Part shown: piece by piece, positions 56,266 to 64,000 of the stretch
Numbering within the stretch: the first letter of the stretch is position 1
Layout of the letters: each line of letters starts with the position of its first letter
Source of the DNA: Leptodesmis sichuanensis A121
GTDB lineage: Bacteria; Cyanobacteriota; Cyanobacteriia; Leptolyngbyales; Leptolyngbyaceae
NCBI RefSeq assembly: GCF_021379005.1
Contig: NZ_CP075171.1
Location: 3,968,001-4,032,000 of the forward strand
Direction of reading: 5' to 3'
DNA: 64,000 bases
Translations under genes and position numbers: made by a program
The notes under the pieces: generated by a model
What the model saw: only the letters and a program-made list of their open reading frames with translations
Told to the model about the DNA's origin: nothing
The model's database searches: none

Positions 56266-57774
56266 ATGAAAAATACATTCACTTGGCTACCCGCACTGGC
56301 CAGTTCGGTAACCATCACAACCTTAAGTTTGCTGGGCAATACCACCACTGCTACTGCGGTTTCCTTCGTGAACTCCATTACTATTCCTGGTAATAGTACG
56401 GATTTGTTTCCCCTCAATGGTGCGAGTGCCAATGCGAATTTGAATCGTCTAGGTGGGTTTGGTTCTGACCTATATTACGATCGCGCCAACAACGTTTTCT
56501 ATGGACTGGTAGATCGGGGGCCAGGAGGCGGCACCATCGACTATGACACACGAGTACAGAAATTCTCCCTAGATGTAGATCCACACACTGGAGCGATCAG
56601 CAACTTTTCTTTGCTGTCTACCATTCTGCTTACGGATGCTAAAGGCAAAAATTTTGATGGCTTGGATCCGGCGAAACTCAATGGCAATCCCACAATCTTG
56701 GGTCGCAGCCTGGATCCAGAAGGATTGGCGATCGCGCCCAATGGCAACTTCTATGTTTCGGATGAATACGGCCCCGCTGTTAAAGAATTTACTCCTGATG
56801 GCAAGCTCGTGCGAGAATTCACAACTCCCAAAAATCTGCTGCCTGTGGATGACAAAGGCAATGTCAATTACACCACTACAGATGATTCTGTGAAATTTGT
56901 GTCCGGTCGGCAGGGAAACCGGGGCTTTGAAGGACTGGCAATCAATCCAGACGGCAGCAAACTATTTGCTCTGTTGCAAGATCCCCTAACGGAGGAAGGT
57001 TCTCCGGATGGGCGATCGAGCCGTAACATCCGTCTGGTGGTGTTCGACACTAAGACTGGTCAGAGTACAGCCCAATATATTTATCCCTTAGAAAGCATTG
57101 CCGACATTAACGATCGCATTCCTGGCACCGACAACGACTTCAAGAGTACTCAGCAGGGACGCAATATTGGCATCAGTGCCATCACTGCTCTTAACGACAC
57201 CGAACTGTTGGTACTGGAACGAGATAACCGGGGTGTGGGAGTCGATGATCCCTTGAGCAAGAATCCAGTAGGCAGTAAACGGACTTTCAAAATTGACCTG
57301 ACTGGAGCCACCGATGTCAGCAATATTAGTCTGGCAGGCAGCAATGTCCTTCCCGCTAGCGTGACTCCAGTCAGTAAGTCACTCTACTTTGATATCGCTG
57401 CCGAATTGAAAGCTGCCGGAGTGCTGATTCCCGAAAAGATGGAAGGATTGGCGATCGGCCCCAAACTGGCTGACGGCTCCTATGTCATCCTCGTCGCCAC
57501 CGACAACGACTTCAGTGTCACCCAAAATTCTACAGGTCTCCAATTCGATGTTTGCTCGGATGGCACCCAAGTTCCTCTTGGCACCTCCTGTCCCAGTGGT
57601 ACAGCCCTCCTGCCCTCCTATCTCTTCGCCTTCAAAGCCACTGCCGAAGAACTCCACGGCTTTATTCCCCAGGAATCAGCCGCTGTCCCTGAACCTACTG
57701 CAATGACTGGTTTGGCCTTAGCAGGAGTGAGTGGAGTCTGGCTGAAACGACGGAGGGAGAAAGGGGGACAGTAG
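56266..57774 (+). CDS. Phytase-like/esterase-like exported protein with PEP-CTERM
   Basis: The 502-residue protein has a signal peptide (residues 1-32, ending TATA), a large beta-propeller-like phytase-like domain (GGFGSDLYYDRANNVFYGLVDRGPGGG, SLDPEGLAIAPNGNFYVSDEYGP, GNRGFEGLAINPDGSKLFALLQDPL) and a PEP-CTERM sorting tail (VPEPTAMTGLALAGVSGVWLKRRREK). It should be exported and processed at the C-terminus by an exosortase-type system. Its activity, phosphate release or esterase, is not known. Confidence 0.9.
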   Translation: MKNTFTWLPALASSVTITTLSLLGNTTTATAVSFVNSITIPGNSTDLFPLNGASANANLNRLGGFGSDLYYDRANNVFYGLVDRGPGGGTIDYDTRVQKFSLDVDPHTGAISNFSLLSTILLTDAKGKNFDGLDPAKLNGNPTILGRSLDPEGLAIAPNGNFYVSDEYGPAVKEFTPDGKLVREFTTPKNLLPVDDKGNVNYTTTDDSVKFVSGRQGNRGFEGLAINPDGSKLFALLQDPLTEEGSPDGRSSRNIRLVVFDTKTGQSTAQYIYPLESIADINDRIPGTDNDFKSTQQGRNIGISAITALNDTELLVLERDNRGVGVDDPLSKNPVGSKRTFKIDLTGATDVSNISLAGSNVLPASVTPVSKSLYFDIAAELKAAGVLIPEKMEGLAIGPKLADGSYVILVATDNDFSVTQNSTGLQFDVCSDGTQVPLGTSCPSGTALLPSYLFAFKATAEELHGFIPQESAAVPEPTAMTGLALAGVSGVWLKRRREKGGQ

Positions 57775-57874
57775 ACAGTGAAAGGGTGGGTGGAGAGATG
57801 GAGGGGTGAAGAGTCAATGGGGCAAACTAAACCCTCAGAAATTCCCAACTCTTCACTCTTTCCCTCCCCTTCCC

Positions 57875-58108
57875 TCACTGCCGAATCGACTCGCCGACGA
57901 TCGCAACGGCCATGACTCCCAACACCAGCAGGCCAATCCGCACAATCCAGGCCCATGAGTCCTGGATCAGCATCCTCACCATGGGAAATGCACCAAACAC
58001 AGAAGATAGAATGCAAAACAGCGTGAATCCAAACAGGGCGAGTAAGAAATACTTCAACAGGCGGCACGCTAGTTTGAACAGGGGGCTGTAGTAATCATTC
58101 ATTCTCAT
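57875..58108 (-). CDS. Small two-span membrane protein
   Basis: From the ATG at 58108 (AAGGGGG upstream) the 77-residue protein has two hydrophobic spans (FFLLALFGFTLFCIL-like and AWIVRIGLLVLGVMAVAIVG). No family is recognised. It follows the 94-residue gene closely and both are probably one unit. A TTG start at 58123, overlapping the previous stop, is possible. Confidence 0.6.
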   Translation of the reverse strand: MRMNDYYSPLFKLACRLLKYFLLALFGFTLFCILSSVFGAFPMVRMLIQDSWAWIVRIGLLVLGVMAVAIVGESIRQ

Positions 58109-58119
58109 GCTTGCCCCCT

Positions 58120-58404
58120 TCAAAACGCATCGTAGTTTATCGGTGGCGCAGGCTGAATCGATGAGGACGGTTTTTGTTGAGTAATTAAAGGTTGATCACT
58201 GGCTTGCACAACAAAAATCATGATGCCGATCGCCAGGATAAACCAGATTAAACTACGGAAACTATGACCGGACATGGGTGCTGCACCAATGTGGTCAATG
58301 TAGTCCCATTCTCGGCAAACCCGGCAATATTCAACATTCGGACGATCGGGATGAGTCACAATTGTGCAGCGGGGCATCAAGCTGTCTTTATACGGGCAGT
58401 TCAT
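58120..58404 (-). CDS. Small single-span membrane protein with Cys-rich N-terminus
   Basis: The 94-residue protein has four cysteines in two patterns (NCPYKDSLMPRC and YCRVCREW) that could form a small zinc ribbon. One membrane span (SLIWFILAIGIMIFVVQA) and a Pro/Gln-rich tail follow. GGAG lies upstream of the ATG. The function is unknown. Confidence 0.6.
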   Translation of the reverse strand: MNCPYKDSLMPRCTIVTHPDRPNVEYCRVCREWDYIDHIGAAPMSGHSFRSLIWFILAIGIMIFVVQASDQPLITQQKPSSSIQPAPPINYDAF

Positions 58405-58891
58405 CGGTGCCTCCTAAGAAATTGCTGAATAGTCTCTAAGCCCACTCCTCAAATTAAGAACGAACCATTTGAGTAGCCAGTAGCCGGGGGTGTAGGCCCA
58501 CGGGATGGAGTTAGCTACAATTCTTTTTCTAGATTGTACAGCTAAATCCTCAAAATGTATATCCAATGTATTACAAAAGTGGATAAAAAGATTTATAAAT
58601 TTTGTGCTTTTATATACAGAAACTATCCGATGACGAGGAAGTATATTGGTTATCATCTCTTAACAAATTTAAAGGAATCAGCTTCTGCCCTTGAAATGAG
58701 AGATTTCTTGAATTTGCTATCCTCTTGTTCCGGTCTGGGTTCAGGTTGAGCAGTGTATTGCTATGGCTGATAAAGACATCATAAATCTGAGCGACGTTAT
58801 ATATACATTGTCTCCTAGTAGGACTATGATCGTCAGTTATGAGACTGTACCGTCAGTCAGATGTACATCTAGTAAGAAGTCTGAAGCCGAC
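58405..58891. other. Intergenic region before the RHH regulator gene
   Basis: The 487-base AT-rich stretch has no convincing gene; frames at 58414-58656 (minus) and 58555-58749 (plus) show no family features. Near the RHH gene are CCTAGTAGG (4+1+4 palindrome) and the 12-bp palindrome at 58859. Promoter activity for the RHH gene probably lies here. Confidence 0.4.
58859..58870. promoter_or_regulatory. Perfect 12-bp palindrome, candidate RHH operator
   Basis: AGATGTACATCT is fully self-complementary and lies 21 bases before the RHH gene's ATG. Ribbon-helix-helix proteins typically bind such short palindromes and repress their own genes. Confidence 0.45.
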
Positions 58892-59287
58892 ATGGACAAG
58901 AAGAGCAAAAAGCTGGTGAGCTTCCGATTGTCAGAGGAACTCCTGCAAACCTTGAAAGACCGCGCCGATGAGGATGGTGTAACTGTAACGGAACTCGTCA
59001 CAAGGCTACTCAAGCAGGGATTACAGACCAGCGAGGATGATCGCATCGCCGCTTTAGAAGCAGAAATTAAAGAACTTCGGCAATTTAAACAAGTTAATTT
59101 CAGTGGTCTTTCTTCGGTTCCGGTGTATCACCAGCCCTATTTCCCTCAGAATGCGGTTCCCTACAACTGTGATATCGAGACGAGACACTATATCGAAAAT
59201 TTAGTCAAAACGGAGGTAGAAGACGGAATTGCAGAATTAAAAGCTTTAGTCAAGGAGGTACTGGCTGGCAAAGAAGCGAATAAATAG
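58892..59287 (+). CDS. Ribbon-helix-helix DNA-binding protein with coiled-coil tail
   Basis: The 131-residue protein begins KKLVSFRLSEELLQTLKDRA then DEDGVTVTELVTRLLKQGLQ, a clean ribbon-helix-helix (CopG/Arc-type) fold. A helical segment (RIAALEAEIKELRQF) and a second helical tail after residue 95 follow. RHH proteins act as dimers on palindromes; many are antitoxins. The ATG at 58892 is preferred over 58763, whose extra residues look unconserved. The PIN-like/LeuA fusion starts 197 bases downstream on the same strand. Confidence 0.8.
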   Translation: MDKKSKKLVSFRLSEELLQTLKDRADEDGVTVTELVTRLLKQGLQTSEDDRIAALEAEIKELRQFKQVNFSGLSSVPVYHQPYFPQNAVPYNCDIETRHYIENLVKTEVEDGIAELKALVKEVLAGKEANK

Positions 59288-59483
59288 TAGACATAAAATT
59301 TAAGTTTCTAATATGAGACAATTAACTCAATTGATGAATCGCGCAACTCCCTGTTTTTGGCTTAGACACTGGCAAATTGATGGCTCGATCGTCAGCTTTG
59401 CAGGTGTTCAATGGGTATTCGTGTGATGAGTGGGCCGCTCCAGTAAGGTTTTTTCAGGTTCGCATCATGCTTTTAAGGGGTTT

Positions 59484-60428
59484 ATGCGTACTGCCCTCGT
59501 GACTGCAAACGTTTTTCAGAATGCTTTAGCCAATCGGGATGCATGCTGGCCCTACTACGCTGAACTGCTGCGTAGACTCGCGGCCCAGCCGATCACGTGG
59601 TATATGACGAGCTTTGACTATGCCCTGGCCATCACCTTTTGGAGCATTTCCAAACTGGGATCTCGGTTGGCAGGGGATCCCGCTTGCCAGGAAGCCTATC
59701 AGGACATGCTAAGACGAGTCAGGGTATGTCCTATTGACGAAGATATTGTGGAAGGAGCCAACAAATACCACATCAACTTTTGTGATGCTTTGAGAGTGGC
59801 CTGTGCCCGCGATCGCTTTGTCGATTGTATTGTCACCTGGGAACCACACCAGTTTGCCCGCTCTAGGGAAGAACACAATCAGGTGCAATTGAACGAATGC
59901 TTTACCTTTCCCATTCGAGTGGAAGATGGGGAATCCGGGGAAATGATTTACCTGGAAATAGACATCTTCTCCGTCAGGGCCTTTTTGCTCAACCTCCAAC
60001 AGAACGAATTGCAGGAACGGCGACGCTGGCGATCGCGGCGATCGCAGCGGTTCTATTTAGAAGACTTTTCCTTGCACACGGGCAGCACTCATGACGCCGC
60101 TATTACCCTGCGTGATTTAACGGGTCGAAGTTTGCAGGGCAACGCCACTGGCAACACCCCGATTGATGCCCTGCAAAAAGCGATCGATCAGGCCGTCGAT
60201 CAGCAAGTAGAAATTCCCACCCGTTACCTGAGCCGTTGGTTTGTCCCTCCAGCCACCCTATTTGGTGCAGATGCTCCCATAGAGGTGGTGATTGGTGTGG
60301 AGTGTGCCGGATCCAGTTATGAGACAGGAGCCAGTCACAGCAATGTGCTTCAGGCTGCGGCTGAGGCTTATATCCAAGTAATTAACCGCATCTGTTCCGA
60401 TTTTTCCCACTTTCCCGATGTCTCTTAA
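59484..60428 (+). CDS. PIN-like domain fused to an isopropylmalate-synthase regulatory (LeuA) domain
   Basis: The 314-residue protein has an N-terminal domain (about 1-125) with the layout of a PIN fold (RTALVTANVFQNAL; MTSFDYALAITFW; INFCDALRVACARDRFVDCI; TWEPHQF), but the first acidic residue is replaced, so nuclease activity is doubtful. After an Arg-rich linker (173-190), residues 190-303 match the allosteric LeuA domain: YLEDFSLHTGSTHDAAITLR, GNTPIDALQKAIDQ, GADAPIEVVIGVECAGSSYE, and LQAAAEAYIQVINRI. That domain binds leucine in LeuA. No catalytic synthase barrel is present. The ATG at 59484 follows AAGGGG; 59430 is alternative. Confidence 0.75.
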   Translation: MRTALVTANVFQNALANRDACWPYYAELLRRLAAQPITWYMTSFDYALAITFWSISKLGSRLAGDPACQEAYQDMLRRVRVCPIDEDIVEGANKYHINFCDALRVACARDRFVDCIVTWEPHQFARSREEHNQVQLNECFTFPIRVEDGESGEMIYLEIDIFSVRAFLLNLQQNELQERRRWRSRRSQRFYLEDFSLHTGSTHDAAITLRDLTGRSLQGNATGNTPIDALQKAIDQAVDQQVEIPTRYLSRWFVPPATLFGADAPIEVVIGVECAGSSYETGASHSNVLQAAAEAYIQVINRICSDFSHFPDVS

Positions 60429-60440
60429 TTTTTGGCACGT

Positions 60441-61337
60441 CTAAGCCCAACTCAGCAACTGATCGATCATGCGGTTGGCTTGCGAGGCATATCCGCCACC
60501 AAATAGGTTGAAGTGGTTGAGGATGTGATACAGGTTGTAGAGTATTTTCCGGCGTTCATATCCAGCATCTACGGGAACGATTTCGTTATATCCCCGATAA
60601 AACTCTGAGGGAAATCCGCCAAAGAGTTCGGTCATGGCCAGATCCACCTCTCGATCGCCATAATAAGTGGCTGGATCAAAAACGACAGGTTCTCCTGCTT
60701 TCGTTACGGCAGCATTACCTGACCACAAATCGCCATGTACCAGAGAAGGTTGGGGATGATGCCCTGCTAACAGGCGGGGAATAGCTTCTAGCAAGCGATC
60801 GCCACTGGGAAAATGACCGCCACGACGACCCGCCAATTGCAACTGGTAGCCAATCCGGTGCTTCACCCAGAATTCTGTCCAATCTTGAGTCCAGGGATTG
60901 ATTTGCGGGGTAGAGCCGATCGTATTGTTCCGGTGCCAGCCAAAGGCAAGCACTCCTGACCCCTGACTCTGGGATGGCGAGGGAATCCACTGATGCATCG
61001 CGGCCAGTTTGCGTCCCATTTCAGCCCAGGCAGCACTTCCTCCTCGCCCCAAGTCCAGCCATTCCTGAACCAGGTAAGCGGAGCCATTGGCAGTGCCCCA
61101 GCAGATGGGTTGGGGGACTCGAATCGTGTGGGAGGCTGCCATTTCCTCCAATCCCGCCGCCTCAGCCTCAAACATGGCAATTTGAGCCGCCTGATTCAGC
61201 TTCACGAAGTAGGATTGTTGCCCATTGGTCAAGACATAGCCAGAGTTGATGCATCCCCCACCCACGGAACGGGGAGTTGCGGTAGAGAATGGTTTTCCCG
61301 TCACCTGGCGAATGTGTGACGAAATTTGCTCCCACAT
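60441..61337 (-). CDS. Fructosamine kinase family protein
   Basis: The 298-residue kinase-fold protein begins WEQISSHIRQVTGKPFSTAT and has SYFVKLNQ (ATP lysine), LVQEWLDLG, the catalytic PSLVHGDLWSGNAAV and FDPATYYGDREVDLAMTELFGGF. Family members phosphorylate ketosamines on glycated proteins or small molecules, starting deglycation. It converges on the PIN-LeuA gene with a 12-base gap. Confidence 0.93.
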   Translation of the reverse strand: MWEQISSHIRQVTGKPFSTATPRSVGGGCINSGYVLTNGQQSYFVKLNQAAQIAMFEAEAAGLEEMAASHTIRVPQPICWGTANGSAYLVQEWLDLGRGGSAAWAEMGRKLAAMHQWIPSPSQSQGSGVLAFGWHRNNTIGSTPQINPWTQDWTEFWVKHRIGYQLQLAGRRGGHFPSGDRLLEAIPRLLAGHHPQPSLVHGDLWSGNAAVTKAGEPVVFDPATYYGDREVDLAMTELFGGFPSEFYRGYNEIVPVDAGYERRKILYNLYHILNHFNLFGGGYASQANRMIDQLLSWA

Positions 61338-61355
61338 TAGCGATTTATCCAGCGA

Positions 61356-61766
61356 CTACCACATACCATGGACACCGCTACCGGTGGCAACACAGTTGGC
61401 GAATAATCGGTTATCCCCTACTTCCACAAATGCGGTATCTCCCTTGGTGTAGAGGGTCACACTGCCATCGCTGTAGCGTGCGCCGGAAGCCGCTTCAACC
61501 TGATTCAGCATAATCACCTTACTACCAAAGGTTGCTTCTGCTGTGTTGTCATTTCTATAAACCACAGAAAAGCCTTTGCCCTCATCACACTTGTAGGTTG
61601 CCCGTGCCGTGACTTTGGCTTGCGGGGTGGATTGCATTTGGGCAGTTTGTTGAGTGCTTTGCTTTTGAGTATGCTGAGTAGTCTGTTGAGCCAGAACGGG
61701 CATATTAGCTGCTGTAATCCCAACCAACGTGACTACACCGACAGACAAAGCGATAACCCCTTTCAT
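61356..61766 (-). CDS. MliC family protein (C-type lysozyme inhibitor-like), exported
   Basis: The 136-residue protein has a signal peptide (about residues 1-27, ending PVLAQQ), a Gln/Thr-rich linker and an MliC domain at 56-130 (YKCDEGKGFSVVYRNDNTAEATF, ARYSDGSVTLYTKGD, NCVATG). The family binds and inhibits C-type lysozymes in other bacteria; in a cyanobacterium the target is unclear. AGAGGA lies 8 bases upstream of the chosen ATG. Confidence 0.85.
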   Translation of the reverse strand: MKGVIALSVGVVTLVGITAANMPVLAQQTTQHTQKQSTQQTAQMQSTPQAKVTARATYKCDEGKGFSVVYRNDNTAEATFGSKVIMLNQVEAASGARYSDGSVTLYTKGDTAFVEVGDNRLFANCVATGSGVHGMW

Positions 61767-61852
61767 AGTGAACATCCTCTGATGAAGAGTTGAGTTTGTC
61801 TGCCAGGGTAACAGGTATTCAGGAACTTGAAGTTTAAGGTTTGTGTGGGAGT

Positions 61853-63202
61853 TTAACGGCCCGGTTGAATGGTAACAATACCATAGGCTTCTGGACTGAG
61901 ATAGCGTTGGGCAGAGGTCTGCAATTCTTCCACATCACACGCCTGGATGTAGTCGGGATAGTGGATGGCTGGATCCAGATCGCCTAACAGGGTGTGGTAG
62001 TAGCCGTACAGTCCGGACCGATCGCTGGGCGTTTCATTGCCAAAAACAAAATGGTTGGCCGTCCGAGTCCGCACGCGAGCAATTTCCGCCTCGGTAATCA
62101 ACTCATCCTGCAACCTGCGAATGTGCTGGGCGATCGCCGCTTCCACCTGCTCCAGATTCTCACTGGGAAGATGGGCCGAGATGTAGAATACGCCCTGATG
62201 CAGGTAGGTCATATTGCTGGCTGAGATGCTGGAGACCAGTCCCCGTTCTTCCCGCAAGTCGCGCACCAGACGAGAAGTCCGTCCCCGGCCCAGCACTGAG
62301 GCCAACACATCCAGGCCGTAGGTTTCCTGCAATTGATTCATGCCCGGTACTCGCCAGGTCATCACTAAGCGAGCCTGTTGCAATGTGTCATCAATAACTT
62401 CCCGACGGACGATTTGAGTGAAGGGAGGTTCGGGGAGGAAGGAGTTAGGGAGTGGGAGTTGGGGAAAGAGTGTTGAGTGTTGAGTGTTGAGTGTTGAGTG
62501 TTGAATTGCTCCTGATCTCTGACTTCCGATTCCTGATCCCCCGAAGCTGTCTTCTACGATCTGAATCAGTTTTTCTACAGGAAGATTGCCTACGACAGCG
62601 GCAGTGATGGCCTGGGGTTGATACCAGTGGGCATGAAAGTCTCGCATTTGTTGAGGGGTGAGGGTTTCGATGACGGCAGCAGGGCCGAGTACCTGGCGAC
62701 GGTAGGGTAGGCGTTCAAAAGCCAGTTCGGTGGCGTGTTGGAAGGTGCGACGACGGGGATTGTCGTGCGATCGCCGAATTTCTTCCAGGACAACATACCG
62801 TTCTCGCTCAAATCCATCATCGGGAATGCGGGCATTCATCACCACATCAACCTGTAAGGGAGCCAGGTCAGCAAAGTCTTTGGGAGCCGTGGTGATGTAG
62901 TAGTGGGTGTAATCCTGACTGGTGGCGGCATTTGTGACTGCGCCCCGTTGTTCAATCTGTTGCTCAAACTCGCCACTCTGCAAGCGATCGGTGCCCTTGA
63001 ACACCATATGTTCCAGAAAGTGGGCCATGCCATTAATGTCATCAGTCTCCATAGCAGAACCGACCTTCAACCAGATGTTCAAATTCACCGCGTCGATGGG
63101 CATCTGCTCTGCAATGATGGTTAGCCCGTTGGATAGCCGATGGACGGTGGGTGCAATCAGCAGAGGGGTAACAGAAGAAGACTTGAGAAGGGTTGCCGTC
63201 AT
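61853..63202 (-). CDS. M16 family metallopeptidase (processing-peptidase-like)
   Basis: The 449-residue protein has the inverted zinc motif HFLEH in MAHFLEHMVFKGT, the downstream Glu region of the M16A fold and the C-terminal M16 half (YGLDVLASVLGRGRTSRLVRDLREERGLVSSI). It should degrade peptides or process precursors. A linker insert (AIQHSTLNTQHSTLFPQLPL) between the halves is encoded by a tandem heptamer at 62471-62505. Confidence 0.93.
   Translation of the reverse strand: MTATLLKSSSVTPLLIAPTVHRLSNGLTIIAEQMPIDAVNLNIWLKVGSAMETDDINGMAHFLEHMVFKGTDRLQSGEFEQQIEQRGAVTNAATSQDYTHYYITTAPKDFADLAPLQVDVVMNARIPDDGFERERYVVLEEIRRSHDNPRRRTFQHATELAFERLPYRRQVLGPAAVIETLTPQQMRDFHAHWYQPQAITAAVVGNLPVEKLIQIVEDSFGGSGIGSQRSGAIQHSTLNTQHSTLFPQLPLPNSFLPEPPFTQIVRREVIDDTLQQARLVMTWRVPGMNQLQETYGLDVLASVLGRGRTSRLVRDLREERGLVSSISASNMTYLHQGVFYISAHLPSENLEQVEAAIAQHIRRLQDELITEAEIARVRTRTANHFVFGNETPSDRSGLYGYYHTLLGDLDPAIHYPDYIQACDVEELQTSAQRYLSPEAYGIVTIQPGR
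62471..62505. repeat. Tandem heptamer TGTTGAG inside the M16 gene
   Basis: Four perfect copies of TGTTGAG plus a fifth ending in A (TGTTGAA) lie in the coding frame and encode the QHSTLN-type insert between the two M16 halves. Confidence 0.95.
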
Positions 63203-63360
63203 GGAATGCCCTGGTAATGGGTGTTCTTTCCCCTATCTTAAGCGTTATGACCCAGGGTTTGGTAGGTGCAGATACTCAGCCACTAGAAAATGGGGAAAGA
63301 CAGAGAATAAGAAACTGTTTGTAAACTAATGTTTCGATCCCCCTAAATCCCCCTTAAAAA

Positions 63361-63410
63361 GCTGCACCGAAGTCCACTCGTTAGACCTAAACTCCTGACT
63401 TGGGTGGCAG
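63361..63410. repeat. 50-bp hairpin-forming dispersed repeat, copy 2
   Basis: It matches 37660-37709 at 45 of 50 bases. The surrounding 300-base spacer (63203-63502) also has C-rich tracts (CCCCCTAAATCCCCC) on either side and no gene. Confidence 0.85.
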
Positions 63411-63502
63411 CCCCCCAACCCCCCGATAAGAAGCCTAAAATTTTGGATTGCAGCTTTAAGAGAAGTAGTTCAGTATGAGGGTGGAGGCCGTCAAGGGTTC
63501 TG

Positions 63503-64000
63503 ATGATGGGTTCGCTACAAGTCCAACCTCTGACTGATTGCTGGATTGCTGCTTCCTGGGAGGAGTATGCTCGGCAGATTGAAGTTCCTGGCTATGAAAA
63601 GGCGATCGGCTACTATTACCGGGGTCACATGAGGCTAGAAATGCTACCAGTTGGATTTGATCATGGCACTGATCATAATGTCGTTGCCCTGGTTATCAAT
63701 TTGTATGGGATTTGTAAAGGCATTCCATTAACCCTGGCAGATAACTGTACCTATCGAAAACCAGGACGGCAAGAATGTCAGCCTGATTTATCTGCTTACA
63801 TTGGCGATCGCGCCCGACTTGTTCCTAAAAACACTAGCATTGTTAGCCTGGACGAATATCCTGCCCCAGATTTAGTGGTAGAAGTTGCCAAAACTACCTT
63901 ATTGGATGATTTGGGAACAAAGCGATCGCTCTATGAAGAAATGGGTTTTGCTGAGTACTGGGTAGTCGATGTTCAGAACGTCCAGGTGATTGCTTATGCC
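63503..64000 (+). CDS. Uma2 family endonuclease (partial, runs off the window)
   Basis: The open frame from ATG 63503 gives 166 residues to the end of the window. It shows the Uma2 pattern GYEKAIGYYYRGHMRLEMLP, the core PDLVVEVAKTTLLDDLGTKR then SLYEEMGFAEYWVVDV, including the Asp, Glu and Lys of the nuclease-like core. It is a second Uma2 gene, diverged from the one at 12209. The C-terminus is missing. Confidence 0.85.
   Translation, partial: MMGSLQVQPLTDCWIAASWEEYARQIEVPGYEKAIGYYYRGHMRLEMLPVGFDHGTDHNVVALVINLYGICKGIPLTLADNCTYRKPGRQECQPDLSAYIGDRARLVPKNTSIVSLDEYPAPDLVVEVAKTTLLDDLGTKRSLYEEMGFAEYWVVDVQNVQVIAYA

Noticed and set aside
58414-58656. Minus-strand 80-codon frame in the spacer before the RHH gene
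   Set aside because: No ribosome site, no family pattern and strongly AT-driven composition.

Overview
The window is cyanobacterial chromosome. It carries photosystem II (psbD-psbC, a Psb35-like protein), cytochrome b6f (petG), photosystem I assembly (ycf4), cytochrome cM, a CrtR-type carotene hydroxylase, a Tic22 homologue, a Tab2-like protein and PEP-CTERM/SLH proteins. The octamer GCGATCGC (HIP1) is scattered through genes and spacers, as in many cyanobacteria. Heptamer-type short tandem repeats also occur, sometimes inside genes. No rRNA is present and the species cannot be fixed from this sequence; a Leptolyngbya-like filamentous lineage would fit but is a guess.

Layout. 1-9060 is mostly core: methyltransferase tail, prmC, Tic22, a branched-chain amino-acid-type binding protein, tRNA-Pro, DUF4332, a Ycf52/SNAT-like acetyltransferase, an ACT-like protein, and psbD-psbC ending at a clear terminator. 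9117-12823 is an accessory, decaying stretch: an AbrB-type antitoxin with an in-frame stop, its PIN toxin split by an ISKra4-type element with exact 9-bp target duplications, a truncated LRR protein joined to a DUF6888 remnant, DUF6887, a GDK-repeat protein and an Uma2 protein. 12827-20012 holds an orphan ABC permease, a TPR gene split by an ISL3-type element (8-bp duplications), an SLH protein without a barrel and a NACHT NTPase. 20138-29209 has an alcohol dehydrogenase with an amber codon, amidase plus murI, a ketoacyl synthase, a cyclophilin, ycf4, cytM, petG and a large unknown protein. 29469-33026 is a class II ribonucleotide reductase gene with a 407-residue intein. 33118-41134 carries HAD, sugar ABC permease, ureE-ureF, pentapeptide, TerB-like, Psb35-like, yajQ, crtR and purB. 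41225-41627 contains hicA/hicB remnants and a compact, highly folded 228-bp element with terminal inverted repeats. 41771-57774 is mostly housekeeping: rpsU, relA/spoT, avtA-rimM, glgP, Tab2-like, FHA, CrtISO-like oxidoreductase, EamA exporter and a phytase-like PEP-CTERM protein. 57875-64000 has small membrane proteins, a ribbon-helix-helix regulator, a PIN-like/LeuA-regulatory fusion, a fructosamine kinase, MliC, an M16 peptidase and a partial Uma2 gene.

The most unusual item is 58859-60428: a perfect palindrome, then a ribbon-helix-helix protein, then a protein that fuses a degenerate PIN-like domain to the allosteric (leucine-sensing type) domain of isopropylmalate synthase. The order resembles an antitoxin-toxin pair rewired with a metabolite-sensing domain. 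This is inference from sequence reading only. A second theme is decay: two in-frame nonsense codons, two IS-split genes whose original frames can be rebuilt exactly, and transposases frameshifted at homopolymer runs.
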